NCBI RefSeq assembly: GCF_042477335.2
Contig: NC_091262.1
Span: forward strand, 46,783,001 to 46,847,000
Source of the DNA: Ovis canadensis
Lineage: Eukaryota; Chordata; Mammalia; Artiodactyla; Bovidae
Length of the DNA: 64,000 nt
Direction of reading: 5' to 3'
Notes under the pieces: generated by a model
Told to the model about the DNA's origin: nothing
The model's database searches: none
What the model saw: only the letters and a program-made list of their open reading frames with translations
Position numbers and translations under genes: made by a program
In this document: positions 34,801 through 46,838 of the stretch, one piece after another
Numbering within the stretch: position 1 is the first letter of the stretch
Layout: each line of letters begins with the position of its first letter

Positions 34801-35058
34801 TTTGTGCGTAGGGGATATCTGACAGCTCTTGTTTTTTCATTCACATTTCTTTGATACTCAGTGGTCATTTGTACTTCTAAAAGTGAATCTTAAAAGTTCC
34901 TTAGTTCTTCCTCCTCTGCCCTCTAAATGTTAATATTGTTTAGAGTTCTGTTGTTCATTATTCATCATACATATTTATTAGATATTATTAGAGATATTTA
35001 TTTATGCCAGGCACAGTGCTAGGAGCTAAGTGAATAAAAATAAATATGATCCTTGACT

Positions 35059-35267
35059 TTGGCTTCCCTGGTGGCTCAGTGGTGAAGAATCCACCTGCCA
35101 GTGTGGGAGCCACAGATGTGGGTTCCATTCTTGGGCTGGGAAGATCCCCTCAAGGAGGAAATGGCAACCCACTGCAGTCTTCTTGCCTGGGAAATCTCAT
35201 GGAAGAAGAGCCTGGTGGGCTACAGTCCATGGGGTCCAAAGAGTTGGACACAACTGAGTGAGCACAG
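35059..35267 (+). mobile_element. Bov-tA SINE with 9-bp target-site duplication
   Basis: It runs from GGCTTCCCTGGTGGCTCAGT to GGACACAACTGAGTGAGCAC. TCCTTGACT flanks at 35050-35058 and 35268-35276. Confidence 0.95.
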
Positions 35268-35599
35268 TCCTTGACTGAACAGAACTTCCCTCCCTACTGC
35301 AATTTTTTCCTTCTATCTGGCTTCCCCACTGCTGGAAGAGTCGTTTTTAGCTGGGATAGGAGAACTAAACTTATTTCATCCCTTCTCTTAAAGATCTCTG
35401 TGGAATCCTTCATGGGTATAGAATTATGGACCTTTCCTGTGTGGCTCAGCCTCTGTGTCAACTCATCTTCTGCCAGTCTCTGTCATATACACTGGGCACA
35501 CAGTTACACTGTATCCCCCAGTAACCCCCATTCCTTCATGACTCAGCCTTTACACATTAAAAAAAACCAAACACCTTGCTTTTCTTTTTTAAAAAATAC

Positions 35600-35808
35600 T
35601 GTATTAAAAAAAAGATGTTTATTTTTATTTATCTGGCTGCGCCAGGTCTCAGTTGAGACGCATGGGATCTTTGATTTTTGTGGCAGCGTTCGGGATTTTT
35701 AGTTGCAGCGTGCATATTCTTAGTTGTGGCACGTGGGCTCCAGGGGTTGAACCTGGGCCCCCTGCACTGGGAGTGCAGTCTTAGCCTCTGAACCACCAGG
35801 GAAGTCCG
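35600..35808 (-). mobile_element. CHR-2-type tRNA-derived SINE
   Basis: It contains TTATTTATCTGGCTGCGCCA and GGGGTTGAACCTGGGCCCCC, ending with the reversed head GAACCACCAGGGAAGTCC. Confidence 0.75.
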
Positions 35809-36079
35809 CTTTTACACGTATTTTGTTTTCTCTAATGATAATTCTTATATCTTCCTGGCAAAGTTTTACTCATCCTTCAAGGCACTCTTTTAAAAAGATT
35901 TATTTTTAATTTTCCTGAGAGTTTGAATCCTACAGTACTCTGTTCATAGATCTTAGAACTTAAACTATGTGATGCTGACCTATTCATGTCTCCATGTTTA
36001 AATGATTGTAACCTGCTCAGAATGGGTCTTTTTCTCTCTGAGTTATGTCTGAACAGCTACTGTACTAATTAGCACAAAG

Positions 36080-36316
36080 TGTGTGTGTGTGTGTGTGTGT
36101 GTGTGCACGTGCGCATGCACGCGCTTAGTCGCTCAATCGTGTCCAACTCTTGCGACTTATAGACTGTATGTAGCCTGCCAGGCTCCACTGTCCATGGGAT
36201 TCTCCAGGCAAGAATACTGGAGTGGGTTTCCATTTCCTTCTCCAGGGGATCATCCCGACCCAGGTCTCCTGCATAGCAGTCAGACTCTTTACTGACAGAG
36301 CTACAAGGGAAGCCCC
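36080..36316 (-). mobile_element. Bov-tA SINE with (GT)n tail and 10-bp target-site duplication
   Basis: It starts with a (GT)n run to about 36105, continues into GCGCTTAGTCGCTCAATCGT, and ends with GAGCTACAAGGGAAGCCCC. TAGCACAAAG flanks at 36070-36079 and 36317-36326. The dinucleotide run is the expanded 3' tail of the SINE. Confidence 0.95.
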
Positions 36317-37689
36317 TAGCACAAAGCAGTTCCTCAGCAAATACTTGTAAATGCTTGACTGACCACATGAGTGGATGCCTGAAAGAGCTCTTCTGTGCTG
36401 TTGCCTTGAAGGGAGATGCTACTGCTACTAGTCATGGAAGGTTGCCAGGGAGGAAACAAGTCTCTGAACTAACACAGTGTGTACTTTCTTCTTCCCTCTC
36501 CCCAAAATGTGTGTGTGTGTTGGGGGGTGGGGGGCGGAGTGAGGTGGTTGTAGGGACATAAACTTAAAAAAGTATGTATTTGGTAGTATTTTTCTGTTGA
36601 TTTTAACTTTTAAATTATAAAATACATGAGAACAGCTGTGGAATGATGGGATTTTGATTGATCTTTTCCCTTTTTTTTGCAGATTTTCTTTATTACATTA
36701 TTTCATAAAATGATAAGATCAGAAGTTGTTCTTAGAACTTTTTCCTTTCAAGATGCAGTAAAACCCTGTTTAAGGAAACACTGGCTCTTTTAAAATCACA
36801 TTTTAAGAAAAGGCAAAATTTTCCTGATAAAATGAAAATATTTGAGAGTAACTAGTAAACAGTAATTCAAAGAGACTAGGTTTATTTCCATGTTTGACAC
36901 AATAACAGAGGGCTAAAGGGAAGATGGTAGTTATTAGTTTGAAAATTCAACAGGCTTCACCTTGTTGCATTAAAGCAACCTAGTGTATTTTAGTTCAGAT
37001 TCTGTTTCCTGGCAGATTTGTATGGACTAAAGGGATTAACAGACATAACAAGACAATTCACAATGAAGGAAAGGTGGGAAAACAGGCAAAAGAGGAAGGT
37101 AAATTTACTAATGCATTTGTCACTGAAATTAATGGGGAAATGGCATATTTGCCAAAATACAGAGGTAACCTTACATTTGGTGAAAGGCAGACACTGAGTC
37201 TTATATTGAATCACTTTTCTTATTTAGGTATTCAGTGCCTTTTTTTTTTTTTTGCTTCAGTGCATGTGTTTGCCCTGCACAAAGTTGTTCCTGTATTATG
37301 ATGAGAAATACTCTCAAATCAGTTTGATGCTGTTGAAAAGGATTTGTGCTCAGGATGGCAGTGTTAATCTCCAGAGCTGCCAGTGTAGGGACAAAAGCAT
37401 TTAGAGTTGGGAGCAAGGGTATAAATACCTCTGGATCTGGCTTTTTCTATGTTGTCACAGAGCCCTGAATGAGGATAAGTTGCTCCTTTAAAGACTTTTG
37501 TCTTGCAGTTGAACACGTATTGGAAATTTCCAATTTAAATTTATGCTTTTGGATAAAAAGGATTAGAGCGATTGAATTGGTGCAGACTAAAGAGAATTAA
37601 CAGTGGTCACTTGATTTTGAGGAGCTCTGTCTCTGTCGAAAGAAGTTTTAGTGTGAAATGACTGGAGTAAGAAAAAAAGGAGAATGAAC

Positions 37690-37805
37690 ATGCATTCAGA
37701 GACTACCTACCAAGTACCAGGTACTGTGGTGAATGCTTCCAATCCATTGTCTTATTCAAGCCTTATCCTTTCATGAGGAAATAAAGACTCAGAAAGAAGC
37801 ATATA
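37690..37805 (-). repeat. MIR SINE fragment
   Basis: It contains AGTACCAGGTACTGTGGTGA and TCATGAGGAAATAAAGACTC, the reversed MIR core. A CHR-2-type SINE follows directly. Confidence 0.6.
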
Positions 37806-37818
37806 ATTACAGTAAGCT

Positions 37819-37954
37819 ATTTTTTTTTTAATTTGGCTACACCAGGTCTTAATTGCAGTATGTGGGATCTAGCTCCCCAACCAAAGATTGAACCTAAGGC
37901 CCCTTGCACTGGGAACACGAAATCCCAGCCACTGGACCACCAGGGAATTCCCCT
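37819..37954 (-). mobile_element. CHR-2-type SINE fragment with 10-bp target-site duplication
   Basis: It contains TTTGGCTACACCAGGTCTTA and a reversed head GACCACCAGGGAATTCCCC. ACAGTAAGCT (37809-37818) and ACAATAAGCT (37955-37964) flank it. Confidence 0.75.
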
Positions 37955-38383
37955 ACAATAAGCTTTGACTATGCTGAAGAAATTTACCTATACTGAACAA
38001 ATTGATTGAGGAAGGTTATAAGTGGTAAGGTTAGTTTTTCTGCACATCAGTTCAGACCTTTTCCCAGAGGAAGACCAAGGCTGTTTGAACTGTGACCACT
38101 CCTTAGTCGCCAGATGTTAACAACTTGTGGTTACTCATAAGCCTAGATAGATTCAAACCATTGACCTTGAGCTGAAGTATTTTGTAAGCTGTGACTCACC
38201 TTTTGGTTAGTTCATTCTTTCACCAGGAAATATACTGAGTATTAATTTCTGGAATTTCAGTGATCCCTTCTGAAGAGTGTACTGCTCATTAAAATATCTG
38301 GGTCTTGTTTTTCTGGTAACAAACAGAACCGCAAATTGGTCTGTCCTTAGTGGTTGTACAAATCCTTATTTAAACAGAGGGAG

Positions 38384-38450
38384 AGATCTGATAACTATTT
38401 GGAGAGAGGCTGTTAAAGATCTGATTAACTGTTTGGAGAGCGGCTGTTGT
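38384..38450. repeat. Tandem duplication, two 33-base copies
   Basis: AGATCTGAT starts at 38384 and again at 38417, each followed by a near-identical TTTGGAGAG[A/C]GGCTGTT stretch. It is a local duplication with no visible function. Confidence 0.75.
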
Positions 38451-38814
38451 TGAAAGGTCATCCTTTCTAGCTTCTGTAAGAGGTTCATCACTTCCTCCAG
38501 AGGAGTGGGGATACAGGAGAGTGAATCCAAGGCTGAACATAACAGGTGGTGTATGTGTGTATTTGTATCTGTGAATACCACATCTCTGTTTATTGGACGC
38601 TGGACTCTTCATGCAAAGCCTAGTCAGGCCAAGTCTGGAGGAATTGTTCCCATGCTTAAAGCCAAGAATAACATCCTGACCAGCAGGGAACAGAGGTCAG
38701 CTCAAGGCAGCAGCTCTTGGGAGCTACACGACATCAAGAACCTTGAAAGAACTTAGTTTAATAAGAAGGAAGCCAATAGGTACCTTGAAGGAAGTGTGTA
38801 AAACCTGTATGTCT

Positions 38815-39025
38815 CTTGTTGTTGTTCAGTTACTAGGTCATGTCCAACTCTTGGCGACTCTTTGCGTGAGCTGCAGCATGCCAGGCCTCTCTGTCCATCA
38901 CTGTCTCCTGGAGTTTGCTCAAACTCATGTCCATTAAGTTGGTGATGCCATCCAACCATCTCATCCTCTGTCGTCCCCTTCTTCTCTTGCGCTTAGTCTT
39001 TCTCACTATCAGGGTCTTTTCCAAG
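38815..39025 (-). mobile_element. BovB 3'-end fragment
   Basis: It starts TTGTTGTTGTTCAGTTACTA, contains TCCATCACTGTCTCCTGGAG, and ends near TTTTCCAAGGAGTCAGTTCA. On the minus strand it reads [20 protein letters not shown]. Confidence 0.88.
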
Positions 39026-41026
39026 GAGTCAGTTCATTTGGGGTATAAGAAATAAAAAATAATCATCTAAACAGGTGGCGTTCATATTACCTCCTGGTCA
39101 TCTAACTGTATTTTCCCTTCCCACCTGAATATTGATTTGTCTGTTTATTGTTTTTATTAGAAGAGGAGGAAAAATATATTCTGTTATTCTGGTGTTTTAT
39201 TCTACAGGCAGCTTCAGAGACGCCCAGAAGTGCTGGCTTTAAAAGATGATATGTTAAACAAATAGCCTTTACAAAATCTCCTGGGACCTTCCAGTTTTCC
39301 TGAAGTTTTGTCTCTGGGACCTTTATGCTCCACTTTCTCTTCCGTCTTTCCTCATTCTGATGCTAATACTTATCCCACAGAGGCAACTCCAGCTGTTTTC
39401 GGGGGGAGCATTCTAAGTTTGTGCTGTTGTCTTCTCTGGGACTCATTTCTCTGGGCTGACTTCAAGTGGTTCTGGGCCAAAGTGATTGTAAAAGCTTTTC
39501 TTCGTAGCCTTTATTTCTTGGCTCTTTCTGTTTATGCACTTTGTCTGATTAGTTTTGCTGGTTTCCTCCTTTGCCAGCTGATGTGAGGTATAGTGCCTCA
39601 GCTGCAGGGTTCTAAAGCTCAGATGCAGCCCCAAGCCTCTTAGATTTTGCTCCACTTTGTAAAGTGCCTTTTTCCTTTCCTAGAAATTGGGGCTGTGGTA
39701 TGAGCTATTGCTGACTTTTCCAGGACTGTAGTTTGCTATTTGTTTAAACACGTATGTAGCAAGTTGGATTGTATTTGCAAGGTAGAACTTATTGCCAAGA
39801 CTCTGAATAGGTCATTGCTGTTACCCTTTCTCGCCTATTTTTGAACTGAAAAATTAGAGACCATGGTCACTTAATAGTTTGGTCTTATACCTCTTGAAAC
39901 AAACCTCATTTTTGTATTCCTTATATGTAGCACAACAGTTGGCCTTTAGATATTAACAAATAGTTAAATACATAATAGTTTAATTAATACATCTTAACTG
40001 TGGGGTTGATTGATCAATTAAACCTCAGAATTCTCATCAAGTTGATCATATTTTGGATCCATATGTGAGAGAAGTTTCTGGTTGGAAGGGACCAAATAGC
40101 AGTGTAGGAAATGTTTAGCAGTTTAAAATATGCATGCCAAAAAATCCTGATGTAAATCCTGTTCTAAAATGAAGAAACAGAAGAGTGGTTTGACTAGAGC
40201 GGAGACTGGTTAAAACATAAGGAGAAGTAGGGTGAGGCAGGATAAAAGAACGTGGATTAAAAGACAGCAACAATTATGAAGTAGGCATCCTGTCAGTTTG
40301 GGCTTAAACCATGAGAATGAAACTTTCCCACCCTTCCCCCGAAGTAGGTTCTCCACCTTCACATCCCTCCCTCAGACCACTGTCCAGAGGAGCTGCTAAT
40401 GACCCTCTGGCCACTAGTGTCATTTTGAGGGCTGCTTTATGAAGCACAGAGAGGTCCTGTGAGGTCAGGCAGTGCAAAGACCAGTTGGCCTTTAGATTAA
40501 TTAAATTCTGCGTAATTGTTTTGCTGCTCTCCACAGTATTGCTAATTTCAAAGCCAAAACCATTTTCTAATTGCTTTACTGTGTGTGACCAGCCTATGGG
40601 ACCAAAGGCTGAGACTGCTCTACTGCCCTGTGCATTATGCAGTAACCCTTCAGAGGGGCCCTTTACTTCTTTTTTAGCCTTAAAAAAAAAAAAACACACA
40701 GACAACAAACTGCTGTTTTTCTGCTTTGGGGCCAGTAATTTGCATCTTATTTGGGAACCTTGTTCTCCCCCCTCATTATTTCTTCATATATCCTTGCGCT
40801 AAGTAAGCCCTGCTCTCTGAACCTGGCTCTGGCTTCTGGCCTCATTGATTTGTATGAATTGTAATAATTTCTGATTTCAGATCTGTTTCCAACTTCTGTT
40901 TTTCCCAGCTGTCTTGGGGTTCAAACTTGCTTGGGCTTGGAGAAAGTGTCTTTTTTTTCTTATTTATTTTTTTGTTTCTGTAAATATATTCTCTAATAAT
41001 TATTCTTTATTTTCTTTTTCAAACAG

Positions 41027-41170
41027 GCCACCAAGCAGTTTCTTGAAGAGATTAACAAGTGGACAGTTCAGTACAACGTATCCCCCCTCTCTTGGAATGT
41101 GGCCGTCAAATTCCTCATGGCCCGGAAGTTTGATGTGCTTCGAGCCATTGAGTTGTTTCACTCCTACAGA
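41027..41170 (+). CDS. PTPN9: PTPN9 coding exon 2 (48 codons)
   Basis: It encodes ATKQFLEEINKWTVQYNV followed by a helical stretch ending ARKFDVLRAIELFHSYR, residues 22-69. This is the helical CRAL-TRIO N-terminal region that precedes the lipid-binding fold. It enters in phase 0 after a good polypyrimidine acceptor (TTCTTTTTCAAACAG) and leaves in phase 0 at AGA|GTACGT. The sequence is fully open and matches my memory of PTPN9 without obvious change. Confidence 0.96.
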
Positions 41171-43474
41171 GTACGTAGCTCAGAGATGGACCTGCTGTGT
41201 GGTACCTGGGCTCTCTATATTGCTGTTGTCTCTGCCAGTCTGTACACATGGTGTTTCTCCCCAGTCCATTAAAAAAGAAAACAAACAATAGTGGAGCAGT
41301 ATCCAGGAGCCCTACCTTGAAGTCAGAAAATCCTTCTGAAGATATTTAGACTCTCCCTAAATAAATTAAAAAAAAAAAAATGGGGAGGGGGATAAGAGGC
41401 ACTGGGATTAGTTTATGAGTTTAAGACTAAAGTTCACTTATACCCATTTTATGGATCATCTTGTTCAATACTCATTTATTCAACAGTTGTTTATTATATA
41501 CCTACTATGTTCTAGGTGCAGAGATTACTGTTTAGAAAGAGAGAGTACACAAAGAATTATAGGAAAGCTATGATAGGGCAAAACTGTGTTCTGTGGAAAG
41601 CACGTTTAGTTAGGAGACTCAAGGAAGCTTTGCTGAAGGAAATGACTTCTAAAGTAAGAAGAGTGAGTAGGAATTGGACAGTGGGGGAGTATTGCAGAAA
41701 GAACAGCAAGTTCAGATGCCTAGTGGCAAGAGGGAAATTGAGCTGAGCGGAGATGCTCAGTAGGGGTGGGGGTATGGCAGGAGATTGAGCAACAGAGGTA
41801 AACAAGGCCAGATCAGAGAGTATCTGCTTTTTCTTAAGGGCAGAGAAATTCATTGACAGTATAAACAGCAAAATGTGTTGATCAGATATGCTTTCTGGAA
41901 AGATTTTTTTCACTGTGCTTTAGAGGATGGATCAGAAGGGCTATAGTGGAGACAGATCCATTATAAGGCTGCTGTACTTGCTAGGAGAGAGATGATTGTC
42001 GTGTCATTAAGCATAGTGTTAGTGGGAATAGAGAAAAAGTGGGTAGATTCTAGAAGTGAAATTGATAGAACAGAGTTACTTGAATTGGTGTATGAGGAAA
42101 GAAGAGTGGTGGATTCCAGGTCTCTGACTTGGGCAACAGGGTGGTAAATGGTGGCGGCATTTACTAATTAAGAGACACTGAAGGGGTATAGGTATGTGAA
42201 CAGAGTAGGCCATGAGTTCAGTTTGGCCATGTTAAGGTTGAAATGCCAGTGGGATAGCCAAATCGACATGTCCTCCAAGCAGTGGGGATATGAGTCTAGG
42301 GTTTGAGAAAGAAGGCTGGACTGGAAGTAGAGACTTGAGACTGACCATAGTAGAATATTGCAGCTAAATATTGGAGCCATGAGAATGGGGGTGGGCATCT
42401 GGGGAGAGAGTGAGGAGTAGGGGATATGTGTAGAGCAGAACCTCATTTCATACTCTTTGCTTTTTTCTCACTATTGTTTGTTTAAGTTAAATTTTCATGG
42501 TTTAGGTAAGGCGTGCACTCTCCTGTGATTCCAGCTTGCATACTGTCTTCATTTGCTGCCTTGCCTCTGCAGGCATTTGAATTTGATTTTGGGATGAATT
42601 GGAGAAGAATGTGAACAAAGACCTAGTTTGTTGTATTCACCGCAGTGTTCTTAACACTTAGTTCAGTGCCTGGCACATAATATTTGCTCTATAAATATTG
42701 GCAGAATGAATGAATGAGTCAGTGAGTGAAATGAGTGAACAAGTGAATGATAAAAAGCCCGCAAAATAGTCTTAGAAGGAGTAGCTGAAGAAATAGAAAA
42801 ACCAAGAGAGTATTAAAAAAAAAAAATAGAGAATCTCTTAGGAAAAAGAGAATGTGAGTGGTCAACCTTATTAAAAGGAGGACTACAGATGTGCACTGGA
42901 TTCAGTGACTGGAAGGTCCTGGTCACTGGAGCAGGGGCTCTGGGTGGTATGGTTAGACTGGGAGGAAATGAGAATGTGATTGAATGAGTGTTGAGGGAGC
43001 TGAGGGTGAGCTTGAAGAATCTGGCTGAAGATGAATTAAAATGAGATCATGGTAGCTATTGTTGCAGAGGATACTAAGTGGGGGATGGCTCCTATTTAAG
43101 ACAGAAGAGGCCTAAGCCTGGATGAGATGTTAGGATATATGCTTCCAGACAGTTTAGGTGCATATTTTAATATCAGTGCTGCTGCATGTTTAAGAAGTTT
43201 AGCTTTGTACTCTAATGATTGATATATATTGATTGGTCTTCAGGGTTAGGCTTCTCACTCTTTCAAAGAAAAGATCCTAAGCTCTGAGGGGCTGATAAGG
43301 TAGCATTGGACAAGAATTCTGCTAACAGTTGGCCTCGAGGAAGGTTACAAAGGAATTCATGCTTCAGTAAGCTGATTTCTAAAATCCCTTATCTCTGAGA
43401 TTTGGTGGTTACATAAAGCTGTCATAAGTATACAGTATTTTTATATTAATTTATCTTGCTTATTATATTTTTAG
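41171..43474 (+). other. PTPN9: PTPN9 intron 2 (2.3 kb)
   Basis: The donor is GTACGT and the acceptor TTATATTTTTAG. From about 41455 to 42450 it holds an old interspersed repeat of LINE2-like character (TCATTTATTCAACAGTTGTT, TACTATGTTCTAGGTGCAGA). A similar end near 42640-42760 is followed by imperfect TGAATGAG repeats. No gene is seen; the 118- and 76-residue frames are repeat-derived. Confidence 0.8.
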
Positions 43475-43564
43475 GAAACACGAAGGAAGGAGGGCATTGT
43501 GAAGCTGAAACCTCATGAGGAACCTCTCCGTTCTGAGATCCTTAGTGGAAAATTCACCATCTTG
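43475..43564 (+). CDS. PTPN9: PTPN9 coding exon 3 (30 codons)
   Basis: It encodes ETRRKEGIVKLKPHEEPLRS followed by EILSGKFTIL, residues 70-99. It links the N-terminal helices to the CRAL-TRIO lipid-binding fold. It is phase 0 at both ends and the donor is TTG|GTGAGT. Fully open. Confidence 0.96.
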
Positions 43565-44285
43565 GTGAGTATTTATGAAACCCTCTTATAACATCTCTTT
43601 ATTTCCTTTTGTAACTATTGTTCTCTTTGGATTTTGTTCCTAGATGTCTTGTCCTGAATCTAGAGAGTCTTAATAGCGGGGAATAGATGTAAAACAGCTG
43701 TGAAGTTTGGCATAAAATTGTTCTAGTAATAACTGAAATAATTGAAATTCAGTTGTTTAGTAGTTTTAGGAAAGTTTCTTCATTGGTCCATTAAGGTCAG
43801 TAAAGACGTTTGGGAGTTGTACACAGTGTGTCAGAGCCCTGTCCTTGCTTATTTAACCTAAGTTCTCTCCACTTAGGGACCACAGCCTTTCAGGTAAGTG
43901 TCCAGTGGTACTTTTAAGGCAGAGCATGGAAACCATGGTCATATTCTATGGTTTTCTCCTGTTGCTTTTTCTTCGCTATCCTCTCCGGGAAATCAGCTAG
44001 GCAGCCAATATAGACCATTGTTTAATTTAATTTCTCTGTACTTGAAGAGTTATGAGAACGTGGTTTTTTCCTGCCATAGGAATATGATCCTGGGAGTGCT
44101 GGGAGTCAGACAGGGGATGATTAAAAAGCTTTTTTCCTTTTCTGGAGCAATAGATGCAAGTCAGAGAAGTATTGTCAGCATCTGTGCTCTTTATGGCAAA
44201 TCTTTGTCCAAGCTATAAGAAGCCTTAGTGATTTCTGTGATTTTTCTACTTGATATCTAAATATTTCTTGTTTTGTTTGCTCTAG
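43565..44285 (+). other. PTPN9: PTPN9 intron 3 (721 bp)
   Basis: The donor is GTGAGT and the acceptor TGTTTGCTCTAG. I recognise no repeat or gene in it. Confidence 0.85.
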
Positions 44286-44410
44286 AATGTTCGGGACCCA
44301 ACAGGAGCCTCTATCGCCCTCTTCACTGCCAGATTACATCATCCCCACAAGTCAGTCCAACATGTGGTACTTCAGGCTCTGTTTTACTTGCTGGACAGAG
44401 CTGTGGATAG
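44286..44410 (+). CDS. PTPN9: PTPN9 coding exon 4 (41 codons plus 2 bases)
   Basis: It encodes NVRDPTGASIALFTARLHHP followed by HKSVQHVVLQALFYLLDRAV and D, residues 100-140, within the CRAL-TRIO lipid-binding domain. It ends with AG of a split Ser codon at the donor GATAG|GTGAGT; exon 5 supplies the final C. Fully open. Confidence 0.96.
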
Positions 44411-44902
44411 GTGAGTTTGGACATTATCTTTTGGGGTGTTCTACATACAGATGGGAAAGTGCCAGTGTTTGATTTGATTAAACTCAGCAGTGCGTTTACC
44501 GTGCTCCTAGGATGTGCCTTGGGCAGTGCTATGAATAGAAAACACTCCATGTCCTTAAGGGCTTGGCGTGTTTCCAGGCAGTATCAAGATGATGGGTATT
44601 CTGCATCCTTACCTGCTTGGCTCTATTTCAGGGTAACAGAGGCTAAGAAAGCTAATTAACCAGCCATTCTTAGTGTACTGAGAATTACTTATTGAAAGAG
44701 TGTGAAGGTAAGATGACCCGTGCTCATTCTTTCTGACCATTCTCCCCTGGTATTGATTTTCAAAACCCTCTGGAGCCTCAGTTTCGTTATCTGTAAAAGT
44801 GGAATAATGCTGAGGATTTTGAGAATCAGCATTCAGGAGAGAGGAGTCCAAGAGCATAAGTTAAGCAGAATCATCTTTATAAATAAGTGTGCTCTGTGTT
44901 CA

Positions 44903-44988
44903 GTTGCTCAGTTGTGTCTGATTCTTTGCAATCCCGTGGACTGTGGCTCCACTAGGCTCCTCTATCAGCCAAGAGAACCAGCTTGGGT
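44903..44988 (-). mobile_element. Bov-A SINE fragment
   Basis: It contains GTTCAGTTGCTCAGTTGTGT and TTTGCAATCCCGTGGACTGT and ends within the first third of the reversed element. It is diverged. Confidence 0.75.
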
Positions 44989-46085
44989 GATGTCTCCATT
45001 CCTGCTCTTAGGTAAATAGTATTATTACTGTTCTATGGACAAAGAAACTTAGGCCCCAGGAAGTTCTGTGGCTTTTTTACAGTCATCACATATTGATTGA
45101 ACTAAGTCTAAGACCCTGGTTTCTTCATTCTTGGTCAGAACTATCTGTACTCCTACTGTGTTATCTTTCTCTTTTACATCCTTTTTTCCCTCGAGCTTGC
45201 CATTTACAGTGTGTTATTGCTCCCAGTGTCATTGACTGGTCCTCTGGGTTAGAAGTGATATATTGAGGGCTGAGACTGGAGATAGTGAGAGGCAGCTGTG
45301 CACTTTAGTCATACTTTTGTGCTTAGAGGATGGGGATAGCTGAAGGATTTTCTGAGGTGGGGCTCTGTGTCTGGTTCACTTAACTCCTGCCTTGTTATTG
45401 TTACTTTCATGTACTTAGCTTCTGCTGGTGGTGTTGAGTGGGAGATATATCCAAACCACACCCACAGCATTATTCTAAAAATGAGAAGTTACTAAGGAGA
45501 AAGGATTTCTCAGTTCTTCTTTCTTATGATTGTTCTTCAGACATAATTTCTGGAATATAATTCCCTTTGAAATGTTTCTTTACCTCAGGGGGTTGAGTGG
45601 AAGGCTCTTTTACCAGGAAATTTAGCATTGGCTCCCTCTTTGAGCAGCTTAGAGTCAGAGCTTTCATACAGGCATGACAGTGACCAAAGCTTGCTTTTTC
45701 CAGTGAGAGTGTTGAATCCCATAGGAATACCACACAGGTAAACGCAATTAAAACTTTGTGCTCATGATCTCCATCACTTTCTTAAAAATCCTCAGTGACT
45801 CCTCATTTTTCAGAGGGTGCATGTAAGCTAAATAAATGTGAGCCCCTTTTTTTCCCCCTAAATGAAATATTCTACCAGTGAGTAGAAATTTTTGTTTTCC
45901 TTTGTTACCTTGAACCAGAATGGAAGAGGAGGAAACCCTTTCTCTTCACTAAATCTTGCCCTTCCCTGAAGGCCTAATTTCTGTGCCTGGCTCCCTCACC
46001 CCTCCAACTAGTCATAAAATTCTTTCTACTCTGACTTTAATAGCAGTTATTACTAATACCAATCATTTTGTATTTAATTATACAT

Positions 46086-46355
46086 AGCAATGGCACCCCA
46101 CTCCAGTACTCATGCCTGGAAAATCCCATGGATGGAGGAGCCTGGAAGGCTGCAGTCCATGGGGTCACTGAGGGTTGGACACAACTGAGCAACCTCACTC
46201 TCACTTTTCACTTTCATGCATTGGAGAAGGAAATGGCAACCCACTGCAGTATTCTTGCCGGGAGAATCCCAGGGACGGAGGAGCCTGGTGGGCTGCCGTC
46301 TATGGGGTCGCAGAGAGTCGGACATGACTGAAGTGACTTAGCAGCAGCAGCAGCT
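46086..46355 (+). mobile_element. Bov-A2 SINE
   Basis: Two monomers start GCAATGGCACCCCACTCCAG and GAGAAGGAAATGGCAACCCA. The end GACATGACTGAAGTGACTTA is followed by a CAGCAGCAGCAG tail. Confidence 0.93.
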
Positions 46356-46561
46356 TTATGATGTCATTTATCTTATTATTTTTTTTTTTTTCTTTTTACC
46401 TACCACTGGATGGTAAGCTCTAGGAGGGCAGGGAACCTTCTTTTCAACATTATATGATGGAAAATTCCCAAATCCCCATGGTGGAGAGGAAATCGTATCA
46501 TCAACTTTCACATGATCTGAAACCAGTCTAGTTTTGTTGATAGCCCCTCAGCCACCCTTTT

Positions 46562-46838
46562 GGAGAAGGCAATGGCAATCCATTCCAGTACTCTTGCCTG
46601 GAAAATCCCATGGGTGGAGGAGCCTGGCAGGCTGCAGTCCATGGGGTTGCTAAGAGTCAGACACGACTGAGTGACTTCACTTTCACTTCTCACTTTCATG
46701 CACTGGAGAAGGAAATAGCAACCCACTCCAGTGTTCTTGCCTGGAGAATCCCAGGGACGGGGGAGCCTGGTGGGCTGCTGTCTGTGGGGTCGCACAGAGT
46801 CAGACACGACTGAAGCGACTTAGCAGCAGCAGCAGCAC
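46562..46838 (+). mobile_element. Bov-A2 SINE with 10-bp target-site duplication
   Basis: It starts GGAGAAGGCAATGGCAATCC and ends GACTGAAGCGACTTAGCAGC with a CAG tail. CCACCCTTTT flanks at 46552-46561 and 46839-46848. It is in the same orientation as the copy 200 bases upstream, and each has its own flanks. Confidence 0.95.

Larger units (their letters stand above)
7121..41026 (+). other. PTPN9: PTPN9 intron 1 (33.9 kb), repeat-rich
   Basis: The donor is GTAAGC and the acceptor TTCTTTTTCAAACAG. The first 180 bases remain CpG-rich and may hold downstream promoter elements. The rest carries the BovB, Bov-tA, Bov-A2, CHR-2, MIR, MER5A and L1 copies listed separately. Stretches with no feature I can name are 7300-9590, 11830-13690, 13905-15090, 16640-18080, 20680-22180, 26900-27320, 28360-29085, 30250-30940, 36330-37680, 37970-38810 and 39030-41020. 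No internal gene, exon or structural RNA was recognised in any of these. Confidence 0.9.

Noticed and set aside
41516..41746. 76-residue plus-strand frame in intron 2
   Set aside because: It overlaps an old LINE2-like repeat and has no exon-like conservation or splice sites.
44411..44659. 82-residue plus-strand frame after exon 4
   Set aside because: It begins at the intron 4 donor and is intronic, with no similarity I recognise.
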